Under the pieces are notes generated by a model that saw only the letters and a program-made list of their open reading frames with translations, did not search any database and was not told the origin of the DNA. A DNA stretch of 64,000 bases from Cycas panzhihuaensis (lineage: Eukaryota > Cycadophyta), in assembly GCA_023213395.1 (NCBI GenBank), contig CM041465.1, positions 123,449,741 through 123,513,740 on the forward strand, written 5' to 3'. The stretch's first letter is position 1. Each line of letters starts with the position of its first letter. Made by a program: the position numbers and the translations under genes. Positions 62,857 through 64,000 of this stretch are shown here, piece after piece.

Positions 62857-63418
62857 AGTATGGATTAGGAGGGAGGGCTTCAACAAAGGGTGATGTTTAC
62901 AGTTATGGCATTCTGTTAATGGAGATGCTGACTAAAAGGAGGCCCAGGAGTTACATGTTCGCAGGAGGACTGGACCTGCAGAAGTGGGTGAGCATGGCAT
63001 TTCTTGATAGATTGCTGGATGTTGTTGACGATACCCTACTAAGTAATGTGGGTGCTGAAGGAATAGATGGGCATACCGCGTATAAATGTCTTACGGAACT
63101 CATACTTGTGGGTTTGGTGTGCACGAAGCAATTCCCTGAAGAAAGACCAAATATAAGAGATATGGTGGGAGTGCTGGAGAGTACCAGAGCAACATATCTT
63201 GGAACAACAACCGCAAGGACTACCAAATTCCCAGCAGATATATCATCTTTGTTAGAAAGCAAGACTACACACAACAACTTGGGAACATTTGATAGCCAGA
63301 GTTGCTCTACATCATAGTTAATGCGTAAAAAACATCAAGTTCATTTTTCAGTTTCATTGTTGCATGAATGAATGGAAAAACTGGCACAATTATCAAGTGC
63401 TAATACCTATTCACTCAA

Positions 63419-64000
63419 TGGAATCGCGTCTATGGGATGGTGACTACACTTGGTGAAGATTGGGGCAATCGACAAAAAATTCTAGAATAAAAGATACAAT
63501 CCTACAAGTGAAGGAAACACCCACACAGAGCGTTCGTGCATTGGAACGCAGGTTCAGGACCAACGAATGGCACACAACTTCCTCAAGGTGGCTCGACTTT
63601 TGGCTTGAAGGGCGAGATACACGTAAGGTATCTTGGATAACCCCAAAAGATGGAATCCTCCCATCCTTGGATGGCCAGAAAGGGAAGGGAGGCCCAACGA
63701 AGGAAAGAACTTCTGTGAGAAAGTGATATGGTATGTGTGAAATAGATACAAAAAAGAACTCCTTAGGCCGACTCACCTAAGGCAGGGCTACAAGGGAAAA
63801 AGGCAATGGCAAAAGGCCACTTACTGCTATGTGAGCGAAGGGATCTAAGTCCCGGCAAGGGTAACTAGAGTAACGTGTGTGAATAGGATGCAAAGGGTGT
63901 GTATGAAGGGATAATACAAGTGCTCTCGTTTACTTTCACAAAAGGGGACATAAAACACACTCTCACTCTCTTTTGCTTTTAAACAAGAAAGAACGAAAAC
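63419..64000. other. Unidentified insertion, truncated by the window end
   Basis: Similarity to the RLK tails stops at TTCACTCA. The new sequence starts TGGAATCGCG, is richer in G+C and has no recognised protein. An LTR retrotransposon start is plausible, because TG follows the break. Confidence 0.4.

Larger units (their letters stand above)
60234..63317 (+). pseudogene. LRR receptor-like kinase pseudogene, copy C (subfamily XII)
   Basis: Begins MHLLKLYLFLLFSS with the same cap, but one extra base after TSF causes a stop (about 60411). Relative to B, 167 bp covering the first LRRs are missing at about 60494, one G is lost near 60597, and about 210 bp of LRR 12-15 are replaced by filler at 61111-61220. 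One base is gained near 61370, and four bases are lost in the kinase activation segment near 62697, changing the frame after SED. 61385-62700 is otherwise open and keeps ten LRRs, the transmembrane helix, GVGSFGSVYKG, HCDLKPSNVLLDD and DFG. Intron 62747-62856; exon 2 62857-63317 is intact and has Trp where B has TAG. Multiple lesions show it is dead. Confidence 0.93.
54736..63418 (+). repeat. Segmental duplication unit C
   Basis: Collinear with unit A from its head through LINE, promoter and RLK to about 63418, where the match to 36322 and onward stops within TTCACTCA. A deletion in C removes the counterpart of about 33215-34060. Confidence 0.88.

Overview
This window looks like intergenic and gene-fragment DNA from a seed plant with a large, AT-rich, repeat-laden genome. 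The evidence is layered Ty1/copia, Ty3/gypsy and plant L1-type LINE remains, plus a cluster of subfamily-XII LRR receptor-like kinases (non-RD kinases with one short intron late in the kinase domain). A gymnosperm would fit the mixture of old, decayed elements, but the sequence alone does not fix the species. There is no bacterial, organellar or viral genome organisation here.

Left part (1-28,080) is built of LTR retrotransposons. Positions 952-8501 hold a complete but decayed minus-strand copia element, with 312-bp LTRs, an intact 5-bp target duplication (AAAAT), a tRNA-Met-type primer site, gag, protease, integrase, RT and RNase H. Positions 24012-28075 hold a second member of the same family that has lost about 3.6 kb between RNase H and gag. 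Positions 9480-10530 hold a plus-strand copia gag-protease fragment. The most unusual object is a minus-strand copia-type element at 11679-20363 (TSD TTAAT). It keeps a gag N-terminus but shows no pol. Its 5' leader carries antisense pieces of host genes: an almost intron-free stretch of a plastid-type transcription-repair-coupling-factor helicase, fused to a short piece of a calcium-dependent-protein-kinase-like kinase. Its 5' LTR is split by a 2,493-bp TG...CA insertion with its own TSD (CAATC), probably a solo LTR. The leader also holds 13 AGATCT sites in about 720 bp.

Right part (28,430-63,418) is a segmentally duplicated receptor-kinase locus. A unit consists of a LINE-bearing head, a promoter rich in degenerate ~50-65 bp repeats, an LRR-RLK gene and a tail with a gypsy pol relic. 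Copy A (34489-36216) lost almost all of its LRRs through a 1,576-bp deletion between 7-bp microhomologies. Copy B (47381-50745) has a complete 24-LRR ectodomain, transmembrane segment and kinase, and is disabled only by one TAG codon in exon 2. Copy C (60234-63317) carries several frameshifts, a 167-bp deletion and a filler replacement. The B tail joins the C head through a 1.45-kb TA/TATG microsatellite (53290-54735).

Between copies A and B lie a gypsy RT relic, about 4 kb without recognisable genes, and a separate LINE ORF1/endonuclease fragment (43480-45000). The last 580 bases (63419-64000) depart from the duplicated sequence and look like the start of another insertion cut by the window edge.

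In functional terms, the only near-intact protein gene is RLK copy B. All the others are pseudogenes, transposable-element relics or captured fragments.
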